In this document: piece after piece, positions 16,387-24,233 of the stretch
How the letters are laid out: every line of letters starts with the position of its first letter
Numbering within the stretch: position 1 is the stretch's first letter
The notes under the pieces: generated by a model
The model's input: only the letters and a program-made list of their open reading frames with translations
The model's database searches: none
What the model was told of the DNA's origin: nothing
DNA from: Algoriphagus chordae
GTDB lineage: Bacteria > Bacteroidota > Bacteroidia > Cytophagales > Cyclobacteriaceae
Length of the DNA stretch: 64,000 bases
Assembly (NCBI RefSeq): GCF_003254055.1
Contig: NZ_QKZT01000001.1
Location: 1-64,000, forward strand
Direction: 5' to 3'
Position numbers and translations under genes: made by a program

Positions 16387-17376
16387 ATGAGTGATGTAAA
16401 TAATTTTCTGCTTTATACAGCCCCCTCCGGTGAAGTTCGGGTACAAGTTTTTCTGAAGGACGAGAGTCTTTGGTTAACCCAAAAGGCTATGAGTGATTTG
16501 TTTGGTGTAAATATACCTGCGATAAGTAAGCACCTAAGCAACATTTTTGAAGAAGGTGAACTTCAAGAGAATTCAGTTATTTCCATTTTGGAAACAACTG
16601 CTTCTGACGGCAAAAATTACAAAACAAAATTCTACAATCTGGACGCTATTATCTCGGTAGGTTACCGTGTAAACTCATCAAAAGCTACTCAATTTAGAAT
16701 CTGGGCCACACAGACTTTGAAAGAGTACATCATCAAAGGTTTTGTGATGGATGATGAGCGCCTAAAACAAGGAACCAACAGCTTTGGTAAGGACTACTTC
16801 AAGGAATTACTGCAGAGGATTCGTTCCATACGTGCTAGCGAACGTAGAATCTACCAACAGGTGACCGATATTTTTGCCGAATGTAGCATTGACTATGATC
16901 CTAAATCGGAAATCACCAAGGAATTCTATGCCATGGTGCAGAATAAGTTTCACTTTGCTATTACAGGTAAAACCGCAGCTGAAATCATTCATCTTTCTGC
17001 CGATTCGAAGAAAGAAAAAATGGGACTCACCACCTGGAAAAATAGCCCAGATGGAAGGGTTCTAAAATCCGATGTCATTGTTGCCAAAAACTATCTTCAA
17101 GAAAAGGAAATCCTACAATTGGAGAGAACAGTAACTGGCTACTTTGACTACATAGAAGGCCTGATAGAAAGAGAAAATACGTTTACCATGGAAGGATTAG
17201 CCGAAAGTGTAAACAAGTTTCTAGCTTTTAACGAATACAAAGTACTTATCGGCAAAGGGCGCATCTCTAAGTTACAAGCGGACAAAAAAGCTGTAAATGA
17301 ATACGATAACTTTAATAAGACACAGAAAATCATTTCTGATTTTGATAAGGAAATTAAAAAATTAAAAAAGAAGTAA
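16387..17376 (+). CDS. RhuM-family protein
   Basis: A 329-residue cytoplasmic protein counted from ATG 16387 (MSDVNNFLLYTAPSG); an in-frame ATG at 16375 adds four residues. The N-terminal part (VQVFLKDESLWLTQKAMSDLFGV, KHLSNIFEEGEL, VGYRVNSSKATQFRIWAT) is the RhuM signature first seen on Salmonella pathogenicity island 3. The C-terminal half is helical with Fic/DOC-like context in relatives. Function is unknown; relatives are scattered by horizontal transfer. It splits the glycosidase cluster, and the upstream spacer (16303-16345) is a low-complexity AGTAGCAAGTA/TATCAAGTATCAAG repeat. Confidence 0.88.
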   Translation: MSDVNNFLLYTAPSGEVRVQVFLKDESLWLTQKAMSDLFGVNIPAISKHLSNIFEEGELQENSVISILETTASDGKNYKTKFYNLDAIISVGYRVNSSKATQFRIWATQTLKEYIIKGFVMDDERLKQGTNSFGKDYFKELLQRIRSIRASERRIYQQVTDIFAECSIDYDPKSEITKEFYAMVQNKFHFAITGKTAAEIIHLSADSKKEKMGLTTWKNSPDGRVLKSDVIVAKNYLQEKEILQLERTVTGYFDYIEGLIERENTFTMEGLAESVNKFLAFNEYKVLIGKGRISKLQADKKAVNEYDNFNKTQKIISDFDKEIKKLKKK

Positions 17377-17451
17377 TAGAGTTGTGCCTTGTCTAAAAAC
17401 ACAATTCACTTCAATCAGGAAATCGAATAATTCAATAAACCTCTTATCCCT

Positions 17452-19296
17452 ATGAAGAATACTATTCTCATCGGAGCCTGCCTACTTTTTGCGCAGCAGC
17501 TAGTGAAAGCCCAAAGCTCCTCCTACAAACCCGTAGAAGGTAAAATCATGACTGAATGGGCTGCTCAGGTGACTCCTGAAAATGTGCATCGGGAATATCC
17601 AAGACCACAGATGACTCGTGAGAACTGGGTGAATCTGAATGGGCTTTGGAACTATGCGATCAGGTCAAAAGGCCAAGCTGTTCCGACAAGCTATGATGGA
17701 GAAATCCTCGTTCCTTTTGCCGTGGAATCTGCGCTTTCGGGTGTCGGGAAAACTGTAGGCAAAGACAATGAATTGTGGTACAACACAACTTTTTCCACAC
17801 CAAAGAAATCAAGGAATGACAAAGTCATATTGCATTTCGGTGCGTCTGACTGGGAAACTGAAGTTTTTGTCAATGGTCAAAGCGTAGGAAAACACAAAGG
17901 TGGTTATGATCCTTTTGACTTTGATATCACTGATCACCTAAAGTCTGGTAAATCGCAGAGTCTGCAAGTGCGGGTCTGGGATCCCAGTGATGAGGGTCCT
18001 CAGCCACGTGGCAAGCAGGTAAATAATCCACATGGTATTTGGTACACTCCGGTGACTGGAATTTGGCAGACAGTATGGTTAGAGACTGTTCCCGAAGTAT
18101 ATATTTCCGGCTTAAGAAATGCGTCTGACATTAAGAGTAAGCGGATTTTGGTTACACCAGAAGTTGCTGGGATTGTGGATGGTCAGCAAGTGAAAGTATC
18201 TGCTTGGAAGGATGGAAACATGATCGCAGAGCAAACGGTGAATCCAGCTGAGATGGCAAAATTGACTATTAAAGACGCTGAACTTTGGGCTCCTGGAAAT
18301 CCTGTTTTATATGATTTGAAAGTAGAATTACTTGATGGAAAGAAGGTAGTCGATGCGGTGGGAAGCTATGCGGCATTGAGAGAAATCAGCATGGCTGCAG
18401 ACGAAAACGGCATTCAGCGAATGATGCTAAATGGTGAGTTTTTGTTCCAATATGGCCCACTTGATCAAGGTTGGTTTCCAGATGGTTTGTACACTGCGCC
18501 AAGCCACGAAGCCCTAGTTTTTGATATTCAGAAAACTCAGGACATGGGTTTCAATATGATCAGAAAGCATGTGAAAGTGGAGCCTGCAACTTGGTATCAT
18601 GCCTGTGATAAGATGGGGATGCTCGTGTGGCAAGATATGCCAAGTGGTGATATGGGAAATGGTTGGGAGATGAAGGTCGGTGTTTTGGGTAACCAATCAG
18701 ATCGAGATAGAACACCTGAATCTGAAGCGATTTTCAGAGAGGAGTGGAAAGAAGTCATGGATGATTTCTACAATTTTCCTTCGATTGTAGTTTGGGTGCC
18801 ATTTAACGAAGCTTGGGGTCAATTTAAAACCAAAGAGATCACTGAATGGACGATGACTCATGATCCATCGAGATTGGTGAATAGCGCAAGTGGAGGAAAC
18901 TTCGAAATGGAAGGGACTAAGATCACTGGCGACATCATCGACTTGCATAATTACCCTGATGCAAAAATGCCTGATCCTGAAATTTTCGGTAAAGATAATA
19001 TCCTGGTGTTGGGTGAGTATGGAGGTTTAGGACTTCCGGTGGATGGTCACGTTTGGCAGCAAAAGGACAATTGGGGCTATCAGAGTTTTAAAAATCAGGA
19101 TGAGCTCTATGCGCGCTATGCTGGATTAATTGAGCATTTGGGAAAATTGGTGGAGGCAGGACTTTCAGCAGCTATTTACACGCAGACCACAGATGTGGAA
19201 GTGGAGACAAATGGCTTGATGACCTATGATAGAAAGGTGATCAAATTCGATGTGTCGAAGATGAAGAGCTTACATTCGCCACTTTATAATAAATGA
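17452..19296 (+). CDS. Glycoside hydrolase family 2 enzyme, exported
   Basis: A 614-residue protein with a signal peptide (cleavage near VKAQS, residue 20). The order is an N-terminal jelly-roll sugar-binding domain (GLWNYAI, LHFGASDWETEVFVNG), an immunoglobulin-like domain, and a TIM barrel. The likely acid/base is Glu453 (VPFNEAWG) and the nucleophile Glu522 (LGEYGG), both in expected GH2 contexts. The family includes beta-galactosidases, glucuronidases and mannosidases; here the neighbours suggest a side-chain or galactan/arabinogalactan activity. It is shorter than LacZ, lacking the extra C-terminal domains. The aldose epimerase gene follows after 4 nt. Confidence 0.9.
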   Translation: MKNTILIGACLLFAQQLVKAQSSSYKPVEGKIMTEWAAQVTPENVHREYPRPQMTRENWVNLNGLWNYAIRSKGQAVPTSYDGEILVPFAVESALSGVGKTVGKDNELWYNTTFSTPKKSRNDKVILHFGASDWETEVFVNGQSVGKHKGGYDPFDFDITDHLKSGKSQSLQVRVWDPSDEGPQPRGKQVNNPHGIWYTPVTGIWQTVWLETVPEVYISGLRNASDIKSKRILVTPEVAGIVDGQQVKVSAWKDGNMIAEQTVNPAEMAKLTIKDAELWAPGNPVLYDLKVELLDGKKVVDAVGSYAALREISMAADENGIQRMMLNGEFLFQYGPLDQGWFPDGLYTAPSHEALVFDIQKTQDMGFNMIRKHVKVEPATWYHACDKMGMLVWQDMPSGDMGNGWEMKVGVLGNQSDRDRTPESEAIFREEWKEVMDDFYNFPSIVVWVPFNEAWGQFKTKEITEWTMTHDPSRLVNSASGGNFEMEGTKITGDIIDLHNYPDAKMPDPEIFGKDNILVLGEYGGLGLPVDGHVWQQKDNWGYQSFKNQDELYARYAGLIEHLGKLVEAGLSAAIYTQTTDVEVETNGLMTYDRKVIKFDVSKMKSLHSPLYNK

Positions 19297-19300
19297 GATT

Positions 19301-20449
19301 ATGAAGAAGCACTTTAATATAATCGTAGCTGCGGCAGCTTTAGGAGTTATCTTATCTAGCTGCGAGAGCAAACCAAAAGGAGATTCTAACGTCGAAGCAC
19401 CTGTGCAAGAACAGGTTTTTGGCACAACTTTTCAAAACAAAAAAGTGGAAACATACGAGATCAAGAATGCCAATGGCATGAAAATGAAAGTCACCAATTT
19501 CGGTGCACGGGTTACAAATCTTTGGGTGCCGGATAAAGACGGAAACCTAGTAGATGTTGTCTTGGGATTTGAAACCTTGGATGAATACCTAGCGAGTGGT
19601 GAGAAATACTTTGGAGCAGCTATCGGTCGCTATGGTAATAGGATCGCTAATGGGAAATTCACGCTGGATGGCGAGGAGTATACTTTGCCTACCAATAACA
19701 ATGGGCAGACGCTTCACGGAGGGCCAGGTGGTCTGGATTATGTGATTTGGGATGTAGAAAAGTCAGGAGAAAATGGATTGATCTTTAGCTACACTTCTCC
19801 AGATGGGGAGGAAGGTTTCCCTGGGGAACTGAAAGTGAAAATGATCTATACGATTACTGATGACAATGAATTCAAGGTCTCTTATGAAGCAGAAACTGAT
19901 AAAGCGACGCCAGTTAACTTGACCCATCACTCTTTCTTCAACCTGAATGGTGCTGGAAATGGAACGGTGCTGGATCATACGCTGCAGCTGAATGCCAGCA
20001 AATACACTCCAGTGGATGAGGTGCTGATTCCTACGGGTGAAATACCAACTGTGAAAGGAACTCCTTTTGACTTTACGACTGCTACTAAAATCGGTGAACG
20101 TATCGATCAGGAAAATGAACAACTAAAGTTCGGTGGAGGATATGACCACAACTGGGTGCTGGACAAAACAGGAAATGACCTGACTCAAGCGGCGGTGATC
20201 TCATCGCCACAGACTGGAATCGAAATGGAGGTTTGGACTACCGAGCCAGCTATCCAATTTTACAGTGGGAATTTCCTAGATGGAACGATCAAGGGAAAAG
20301 GCGGAAAAGTCTATGAACTGAGATCAGCATTCTGCTTAGAAACACAGCATTATCCGGATTCTCCGAATCAGCCGAATTTCCCTTCTACGATCTTGAAGCC
20401 GGGAGAAAAATACGAGCAAATTTGTATCTATAAGTTTGGAACGAAGTAA
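19301..20449 (+). CDS. Aldose 1-epimerase (mutarotase) lipoprotein
   Basis: A 382-residue lipoprotein (lipobox LSSC, Cys near residue 21) with the galactose-mutarotase beta-sandwich. Conserved substrate residues are visible: GRYGNRI, catalytic His in NLTHHSFFNLNG, and catalytic Glu in LETQHYPDSPN. It interconverts alpha and beta anomers of sugars released by the upstream hydrolases, in the periplasm. It starts 4 nt after the GH2 stop, so both are one transcript, closed by the hairpin at 20448-20493. Confidence 0.93.
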   Translation: MKKHFNIIVAAAALGVILSSCESKPKGDSNVEAPVQEQVFGTTFQNKKVETYEIKNANGMKMKVTNFGARVTNLWVPDKDGNLVDVVLGFETLDEYLASGEKYFGAAIGRYGNRIANGKFTLDGEEYTLPTNNNGQTLHGGPGGLDYVIWDVEKSGENGLIFSYTSPDGEEGFPGELKVKMIYTITDDNEFKVSYEAETDKATPVNLTHHSFFNLNGAGNGTVLDHTLQLNASKYTPVDEVLIPTGEIPTVKGTPFDFTTATKIGERIDQENEQLKFGGGYDHNWVLDKTGNDLTQAAVISSPQTGIEMEVWTTEPAIQFYSGNFLDGTIKGKGGKVYELRSAFCLETQHYPDSPNQPNFPSTILKPGEKYEQICIYKFGTK

Positions 20450-20493
20450 AAGCAGAAAGCCATCTCGATAATTCGGGATGGCTTCCTGCTTTT
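20448..20493. terminator. Bidirectional intrinsic terminator
   Basis: AAAAGCAGAAAGCCATC (20448-20464) pairs with GATGGCTTCCTGCTTTT (20477-20493), with one internal mismatch. T-tracts on both sides make it suitable for the converging epimerase and HigA genes. Confidence 0.85.
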
Positions 20494-20506
20494 ATACTTT
20501 TTCGTC

Positions 20507-20812
20507 TTAGTGGCTCATTTCAACATTAAAATTAACTTTGGCACCTAAGGCATCAAACACTTTTAGAATAGTTTCAAATCGAGCATTTTTCACGCTGTTT
20601 TCAATTTTAGAAATTTGTGCCTTCTGCACTCCCACAAGGTCACCTAACTGCTGCTGAGTCAGATTACGTTCCTGCCTGGCTTGTTTGATTGCTTGGCCTA
20701 GCAAATCTATTCTCAACTCATTTTCAAACGCATCACGATGTTCAGTGCCACGCTCGCCAATGTGTTTTTCTATCATTGAATCAAGCGAAACGGTTTTGAA
20801 TTTTTCTTCCAT
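20507..20812 (-). CDS. XRE-family antitoxin (HigA-like)
   Basis: A 101-residue helix-turn-helix protein: LGQAIKQARQERNLTQQQLGDLVGVQKAQISKIEN is a Cro/C1-type HTH, preceded by a charged N-terminal arm. HigA proteins bind their own promoter and the HigB toxin. It lies directly downstream of the toxin gene on the same strand (HigB-HigA order), 14 nt apart. Because the toxin is frameshifted, this antitoxin may survive as a stand-alone regulator. Confidence 0.88.
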   Translation of the reverse strand: MEEKFKTVSLDSMIEKHIGERGTEHRDAFENELRIDLLGQAIKQARQERNLTQQQLGDLVGVQKAQISKIENSVKNARFETILKVFDALGAKVNFNVEMSH

Positions 20813-20826
20813 AATTAATTGCCTTT

Positions 20827-21182
20827 TTATTTATTCTTTATGTCTGATTCACGATAAGCTAGATATCCCTTTCTTATTTCTTCAGCCTTCCTAATCTCTT
20901 TCGAAGGTGTTTTCTGTGTCTTTTTCAATATTCCATGTGTTGCAACCACTATGATATCTTTTCCATCTACTTTATCCCAAAATGAAAATAACCTATACGC
21001 TTTTCCATTGTACAAAGTCCTGAATTCCCAGATGTACTCATTCAGTTTTTTGAATAGATCATTGTCCTTTACACTTAAGCTTTTCTCATATTATAATAGA
21101 TTTTATCTCTTGTCTTAGGACCAAGATTTTCTAAAAACTCAACTGCATCTGGCAACAATTCTATCTCAAAATTCTGCTTCAT
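20827..21182 (-). pseudogene. HigB/RelE-type toxin with a frameshift
   Basis: Starting at ATG 21182 the frame reads MKQNFEIELLPDAVEFLENL... to NMRKA and hits TAA at 21075-21077. The remainder of the toxin continues in another frame (VKDNDLFKKL, EFRTLYNGKAYRLFSFWDK, THGILKKTQKTP) to 20827. A single-base deletion near 21072-21077 explains this: restoring one base gives about 118 residues, the usual size of Gp49/HigB-like mRNA interferases. All parts of the family are otherwise present, so the break may be recent. A sequencing error in the short A/T-rich stretch cannot be excluded. Confidence 0.8.
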
Positions 21183-21327
21183 ACATTTTTTGTTAAAGCT
21201 AATAATTTCCCAATAAGGAAACAATAGTAATTTCTTTATAGAAATGGAAAGAAATTTAAACTGAAAGCCACCCAGTATAACTAGATGGCTTTCATATATT
21301 TTATTACTGAGAAAGAAGATTAAATTT

Positions 21328-22737
21328 TCAATCCAAGTAGGCATTCACAGCAGCTGCACGTGAAGTAGCATGAGTTTTTAGCTGATTGACGGCGGTTTGA
21401 AAATCAGAAACACGATTTAGAAAAGAATATCCTGGAATTTCAGTAGTCGCATAAGGTGAGACCAAGTCTCCATAATTGGTATACAATTCTTGCATTGCAT
21501 TGGCTTCAAAAGCACCGCTTGTCACCTCTTCCACATAGCCATCGTAGATTGATTTATAATTTTCGTCAGCATACAAATAGCCGATTAGCGGCCAGCCTGC
21601 AGTATTCAGATCGGAGAAATCAAGATTTAAGGATCCTTGCATATTCCCTTCTTGCAAAGCTTCATTATTGTCCCAAGGAATCCAGGTGAGCTTGTTGTTC
21701 TCCGGATTGTTATAGAGGAAGTAATTGTGAGTCATTCTACCGTAGGTATCCCAGTTTTGGATCACGGTATTAGTCGCCAAATATTTTAAGAAAGTATCTG
21801 TATCAAATACTTTTTCCAAGTTTGTTCTCCATGTGGCAGGGTCGGTAGTTCGTGATCCGTCATGTAGAATGGCAAATAGACTTTCTATATCCGACCAGTC
21901 AGCCTCATCTTCATTATTCTCTTTGACAAAGTCAGCTTCGCTAAATGATCCGCTAGAAAAACTGGCTCCATCACCATCAGGCTTGTAGAGATTACCGTCA
22001 TTATCCGAAAACTGCGTATCGATAACCGTATCGTCGACTTCCTCCACCATCGTGTAAACTCCAAAATATACTGGGCCATCTCCATGATCTACATACACTT
22101 CGTAGATGGCTGTATGTGAACTTGCAAGACCAACATTCCTGAAAATATCTGCCGCCACTTTTTCACGAAGCATAGACCTGTCATTGTAATTGTTTTTAAG
22201 GCTGAGTTTTTTGAACCCGTAGAAACGCTGGTTCTTGATTTGAGGATAATCATCTTCAAACTCATCGAAATCAAGTTTAAAAGACAATTTCATGTTTCCA
22301 GACTGCCAACTGTTCTGCAAGCTTGAATTTCCCTTAAACCGAACCCCTACTCTATACCATTCCTTGCCTTCGTAAAACACTTCTGCAGGAACAAAAATCG
22401 GATTCTCATCTGAAAATGAGCCTCCATTTCTTGTGCCAAAGGTCCCATACATGCTTGTCATATCGGACAGCATACTCGCCCAACGCGTAGAAGAGATTAC
22501 GATATCCAATCTCTTTACCGTGTTGTCCTCAAATACTTCCTCAAAATCTGGATCAGCGTCGTTGCTGTGTGTCGCAACTGTCCAATCGGTAGGCTCGAAT
22601 TCTGTGTCATCTGCTTCTTCTTCTATTACTTCCTCTGGTACATCGGAATCCATAGTATCGCTGCAAGAAGTCAGGACAGTTAAAAACAGAAATAGGACGG
22701 GAAGGATCCGTAGAAGGCTTTTCTTTTGATTTATCAT
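21328..22737 (-). CDS. CotH-kinase-family lipoprotein
   Basis: A 469-residue lipoprotein (lipobox LTSC, Cys25) followed by an acidic linker (DVPEEVIEEEADDTEFEP). The body matches the CotH family: VGVRFKGNSSL, KKLSLKNNYNDRSMLREKVAADIF, GVYTMVEEVDD, and WIPWDNNEAL. CotH proteins are atypical protein kinases in Bacillus spores; in Bacteroidota they are common as surface lipoproteins of unknown target. It is transcribed towards the toxin-antitoxin remnant. Whether the kinase active site is functional cannot be judged here. Confidence 0.85.
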   Translation of the reverse strand: MINQKKSLLRILPVLFLFLTVLTSCSDTMDSDVPEEVIEEEADDTEFEPTDWTVATHSNDADPDFEEVFEDNTVKRLDIVISSTRWASMLSDMTSMYGTFGTRNGGSFSDENPIFVPAEVFYEGKEWYRVGVRFKGNSSLQNSWQSGNMKLSFKLDFDEFEDDYPQIKNQRFYGFKKLSLKNNYNDRSMLREKVAADIFRNVGLASSHTAIYEVYVDHGDGPVYFGVYTMVEEVDDTVIDTQFSDNDGNLYKPDGDGASFSSGSFSEADFVKENNEDEADWSDIESLFAILHDGSRTTDPATWRTNLEKVFDTDTFLKYLATNTVIQNWDTYGRMTHNYFLYNNPENNKLTWIPWDNNEALQEGNMQGSLNLDFSDLNTAGWPLIGYLYADENYKSIYDGYVEEVTSGAFEANAMQELYTNYGDLVSPYATTEIPGYSFLNRVSDFQTAVNQLKTHATSRAAAVNAYLD

Positions 22738-22873
22738 ATCTAATCTTGATTAACTTATTGTTATTTGATTAGACGCCACAAAAGTTTCTATCCCTCGCTG
22801 GGCTTGTATTTTATTTTAAAAATTGCTCTAATACAAAGTAATCAAGAAGCTAAGCCCACAGACAAAAGTTATT

Positions 22874-23782
22874 CTATTTACTTAGCATATAATCATAAAC
22901 CGTCTTGGATATTCTTGCCAATTGATCAGTTCCTTGGTCGAAATCTTCAAGATTTTTGGAAAGTAACACCAACACATATGATCGGCCATCTGGCAAATAC
23001 ACTATTCCTGCGTCCTGATGCACCCCTGTGATAGACCCAGTTTTATGTGCTACGCTTACATCTTTTGGAAGGTAAGCTGGGATGATTTCATTGAATTGCT
23101 GGTCTTTTAGAATTGAAATCATTTTCTCGCAGTCATCTGGCGTTCCAGCTTGATTAGTAGCAATTGCCTTCATGATAATCATCAAGTCTTTTGCAGTCGT
23201 GGAGTTGCTCAACCCCAAGTCATAAGCTTTTTGATCTTCCACACCTCTCAGCACTTCTATTTTATCGGCTCCCAGATTACGCATTGTAGCAGTCACGTTT
23301 TTGGCACCAACTAGCTCTATCAGTACGTTGGTTGCCAAGTTGCTGCTCACCGTAATCATGGGATACAAAAGATCATTTAGGCTAACTTTTGTTCCAATTT
23401 TCCCATAAATAACATCATCGCTATCGTCACCAATATCCATGCTATAGCGGCTACTATCTACTATACTTTTGAATTCATTCTTTAGCAAGATCGTGTCGTT
23501 CAGGTTCAACTTTCCTGCTCTCTGTTGCTTGAAAAGCTCAATCATCACCGGAACTTTCATGGTGCTAGCAGCATGAAATTCCTCCTCTGCATTGATCATC
23601 AGCCTATCTGTGCTATCCGAAAGATTATAGAAGGCAATCGCCACATCACCTTGTATGGAGTCAAGTTGGGCGTCTATGGTACTAAGTAAAACTTCCTTAT
23701 TGGATTGCTTCTCCTTGCAGGAAAAGAGAATGGAAATGAAAATAAGACTGGCAATGTGGAAAAACGAAAAGGTGGATCTCAT
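22874..23782 (-). CDS. Class A beta-lactamase-like serine hydrolase, lipoprotein
   Basis: A 302-residue protein with lipobox LFSC (Cys22). It has the serine beta-lactamase/penicillin-binding motifs: Ser73-x-x-Lys76 (STMK), Ser146-Ser-Asn148 as the SDN equivalent, and KTG in AHKTGSITG. The omega loop has a Glu (GVEDQKAYD) but not the classic ExxLN, so hydrolysis of beta-lactams is uncertain. It would act in the periplasm on peptidoglycan peptides or related amides/esters. Monocistronic and divergent from ileS. Confidence 0.85.
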   Translation of the reverse strand: MRSTFSFFHIASLIFISILFSCKEKQSNKEVLLSTIDAQLDSIQGDVAIAFYNLSDSTDRLMINAEEEFHAASTMKVPVMIELFKQQRAGKLNLNDTILLKNEFKSIVDSSRYSMDIGDDSDDVIYGKIGTKVSLNDLLYPMITVSSNLATNVLIELVGAKNVTATMRNLGADKIEVLRGVEDQKAYDLGLSNSTTAKDLMIIMKAIATNQAGTPDDCEKMISILKDQQFNEIIPAYLPKDVSVAHKTGSITGVHQDAGIVYLPDGRSYVLVLLSKNLEDFDQGTDQLARISKTVYDYMLSK

Positions 23783-24072
23783 GATTCTGGTGAAGACGTA
23801 AAATTGACAATAGATTCAAGATCTATCTAAGGTAGATATTTCCCCCTTGGTCTTCAAGCCAGATAAATGAACCAACAGCAATAAGCTACCCTCAGAAAAT
23901 CATAAAGGAGCTCAAGTGTTTTGGGGTTTTGACTCCACTATCCCCTCTACATTCTACCAAATTCCATCTTCCCTTCATCCATATTTTTTGGTTTTAGCGA
24001 CCTGTTTCAACTGTCCAAATTCCTTTCCTTCCATTTTTTCCCATTGACCCTCCCAAAAAGGGGGATTTCTCC

Positions 24073-24080
24073 TATCTTTG
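24073..24080 (+). promoter_or_regulatory. -7 promoter box of the ileS leader
   Basis: TATCTTTG matches the Bacteroidota -7 consensus TAnnTTTG, followed by TGCC. Transcription would start just downstream, giving a leader of about 150 nt. The 290 nt to its left (23783-24072) shows nothing else clear. Confidence 0.6.
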
Positions 24081-24083
24081 TGC

Positions 24084-24190
24084 CTGCTTTTGAGGGGGAT
24101 GTTCTCTCAAAGCCTGAGGGATAGAAGCGGCATCCAGGCAATGGATACAGCGGATAGCCCGGCCCCGGCTTTTTCAGACGGGGACAGGTC
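24084..24190 (+). ncRNA. Structured leader RNA candidate upstream of ileS
   Basis: The leader between the -7 box and ileS is GC-rich compared with its surroundings and folds locally: TTTGAG (24089-24094) with CTCAAA (24106-24111), and ATCC with GGAT around 24132-24145. It contains GGGATAGAAGCGGCATCC and GCGGATAGCCCGGCCC, a paired motif I recall from many Bacteroidota intergenic regions but cannot name with certainty. It could be a small RNA or a cis-regulator of ileS. The frame reading through it into ileS from 24078 lacks IleS-like sequence and is unlikely to be translated. Confidence 0.45.
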
Positions 24191-24233
24191 CAAAAAATTA
24201 ATTATCACCTACTTGCCCTTAAGAAAGGATACA

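Noticed and set aside
24078..24233. N-terminal extension of IleS from an upstream ATG
   Set aside because: The extra residues do not resemble IleS and are encoded by the structured leader; the GTG at 24234 fits the family N-terminus.
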